This document shows positions 63,985 to 64,000 of a stretch of 64,000 nucleotides of DNA, one piece after another. The notes under the pieces were generated by a model. The model did not search any database. It was given only the letters and a program-made list of their open reading frames with translations, and was not told where the DNA came from. The translations under genes were made by a program, and so were the position numbers. Position 1 is the stretch's first letter. Each line of letters begins with the position of its first letter. Source of the stretch: Willaertia magna. Its lineage: Eukaryota > Heterolobosea > Eutetramitea > Acrasida > Naegleriidae. Location: contig CADWAF010001868.1 of NCBI GenBank assembly GCA_902984215.1, forward strand, positions 1 through 64,000, read 5' to 3'.

Positions 63985-64000
63985 ATGTCTTCAGTCTTTA
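63985..64000 (+). CDS. Possible start of the next gene, cut by the window
   Basis: ATG preceded by AAGAAA, then TCTTCAGTCTTTA to the window edge (MSSVF). The start context matches the other genes, but too little is visible for any assignment. Confidence 0.3.

Overview
This window looks like nuclear DNA of a compact, very AT-rich, ciliated, aerobic protist, most likely a heterolobosean amoeboflagellate (Naegleria/Willaertia-like). Evidence: coding exons separated by tiny GT-AG introns, mostly 38-51 nt; runs of A directly before most start codons; ciliary genes (IFT52, RABL2, centrin); aerobic lipid and mitochondrial genes (ACAD11-like, mitochondrial Era, EF-P-like); and a GspE-type secretion ATPase, the hallmark of the mitochondrial type II secretion system known from heteroloboseans, jakobids and malawimonads. 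The lineage is inferred from content, not proven. No rRNA, tRNA, CRISPR or intact transposon was recognised.

Layout. 0-9.4 kb: IFT52 (5' end cut), triosephosphate isomerase, RIC1, a peroxisomal ACAD11-like fusion and an Mpo1-like membrane protein. 9.7-19.4 kb: a TRIM/NHL-like protein, mitochondrial Era, PPP1R11, small unknown genes, a zinc-ribbon protein, ArfGAP and an RGS protein. 19.5-31.1 kb: ACBP and EF-P-like genes only 4 nt apart, a USP deubiquitinase, VPS26C, DTWD1, VPS33, a myristoylated transglutaminase-like pseudoenzyme, ATG16 and a small unknown. 31.1-43.3 kb: RABL2 with a 6-nt exon, NOC2, GspE, a membrane protein, centrin, RNase H2A, a coiled-coil protein with a 21-nt exon, JMJD7, a DUF5662 protein, a 7TM protein and a PfkB kinase. 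43.3-50.3 kb: an RCC1-like gene with frame breaks, an intact RCC1-like gene, a broken NHL-like gene and a large F-box/LRR-like protein. 50.3-64 kb: a GH30 glucosylceramidase, a six-exon IP3-receptor-type channel, a RING protein, a beta-lactamase-family protein, RPB4, and a signal-peptide membrane protein, with the start of a further gene at the right edge.

Genes are packed on both strands without operons. Several convergent neighbours end within 0-6 nt of each other and two pairs share a TTAA carrying both stop codons. Functionally the window is rich in endomembrane traffic (RIC1, VPS26C, VPS33, ArfGAP, ATG16), cilia (IFT52, RABL2, centrin), lipid turnover (ACAD11-like, Mpo1-like, ACBP, glucosylceramidase) and calcium signalling (IP3R, centrin). 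The standout items are the nuclear GspE homologue and the micro-exons of 6, 11 and 21 nt, without which three genes cannot be read in frame.
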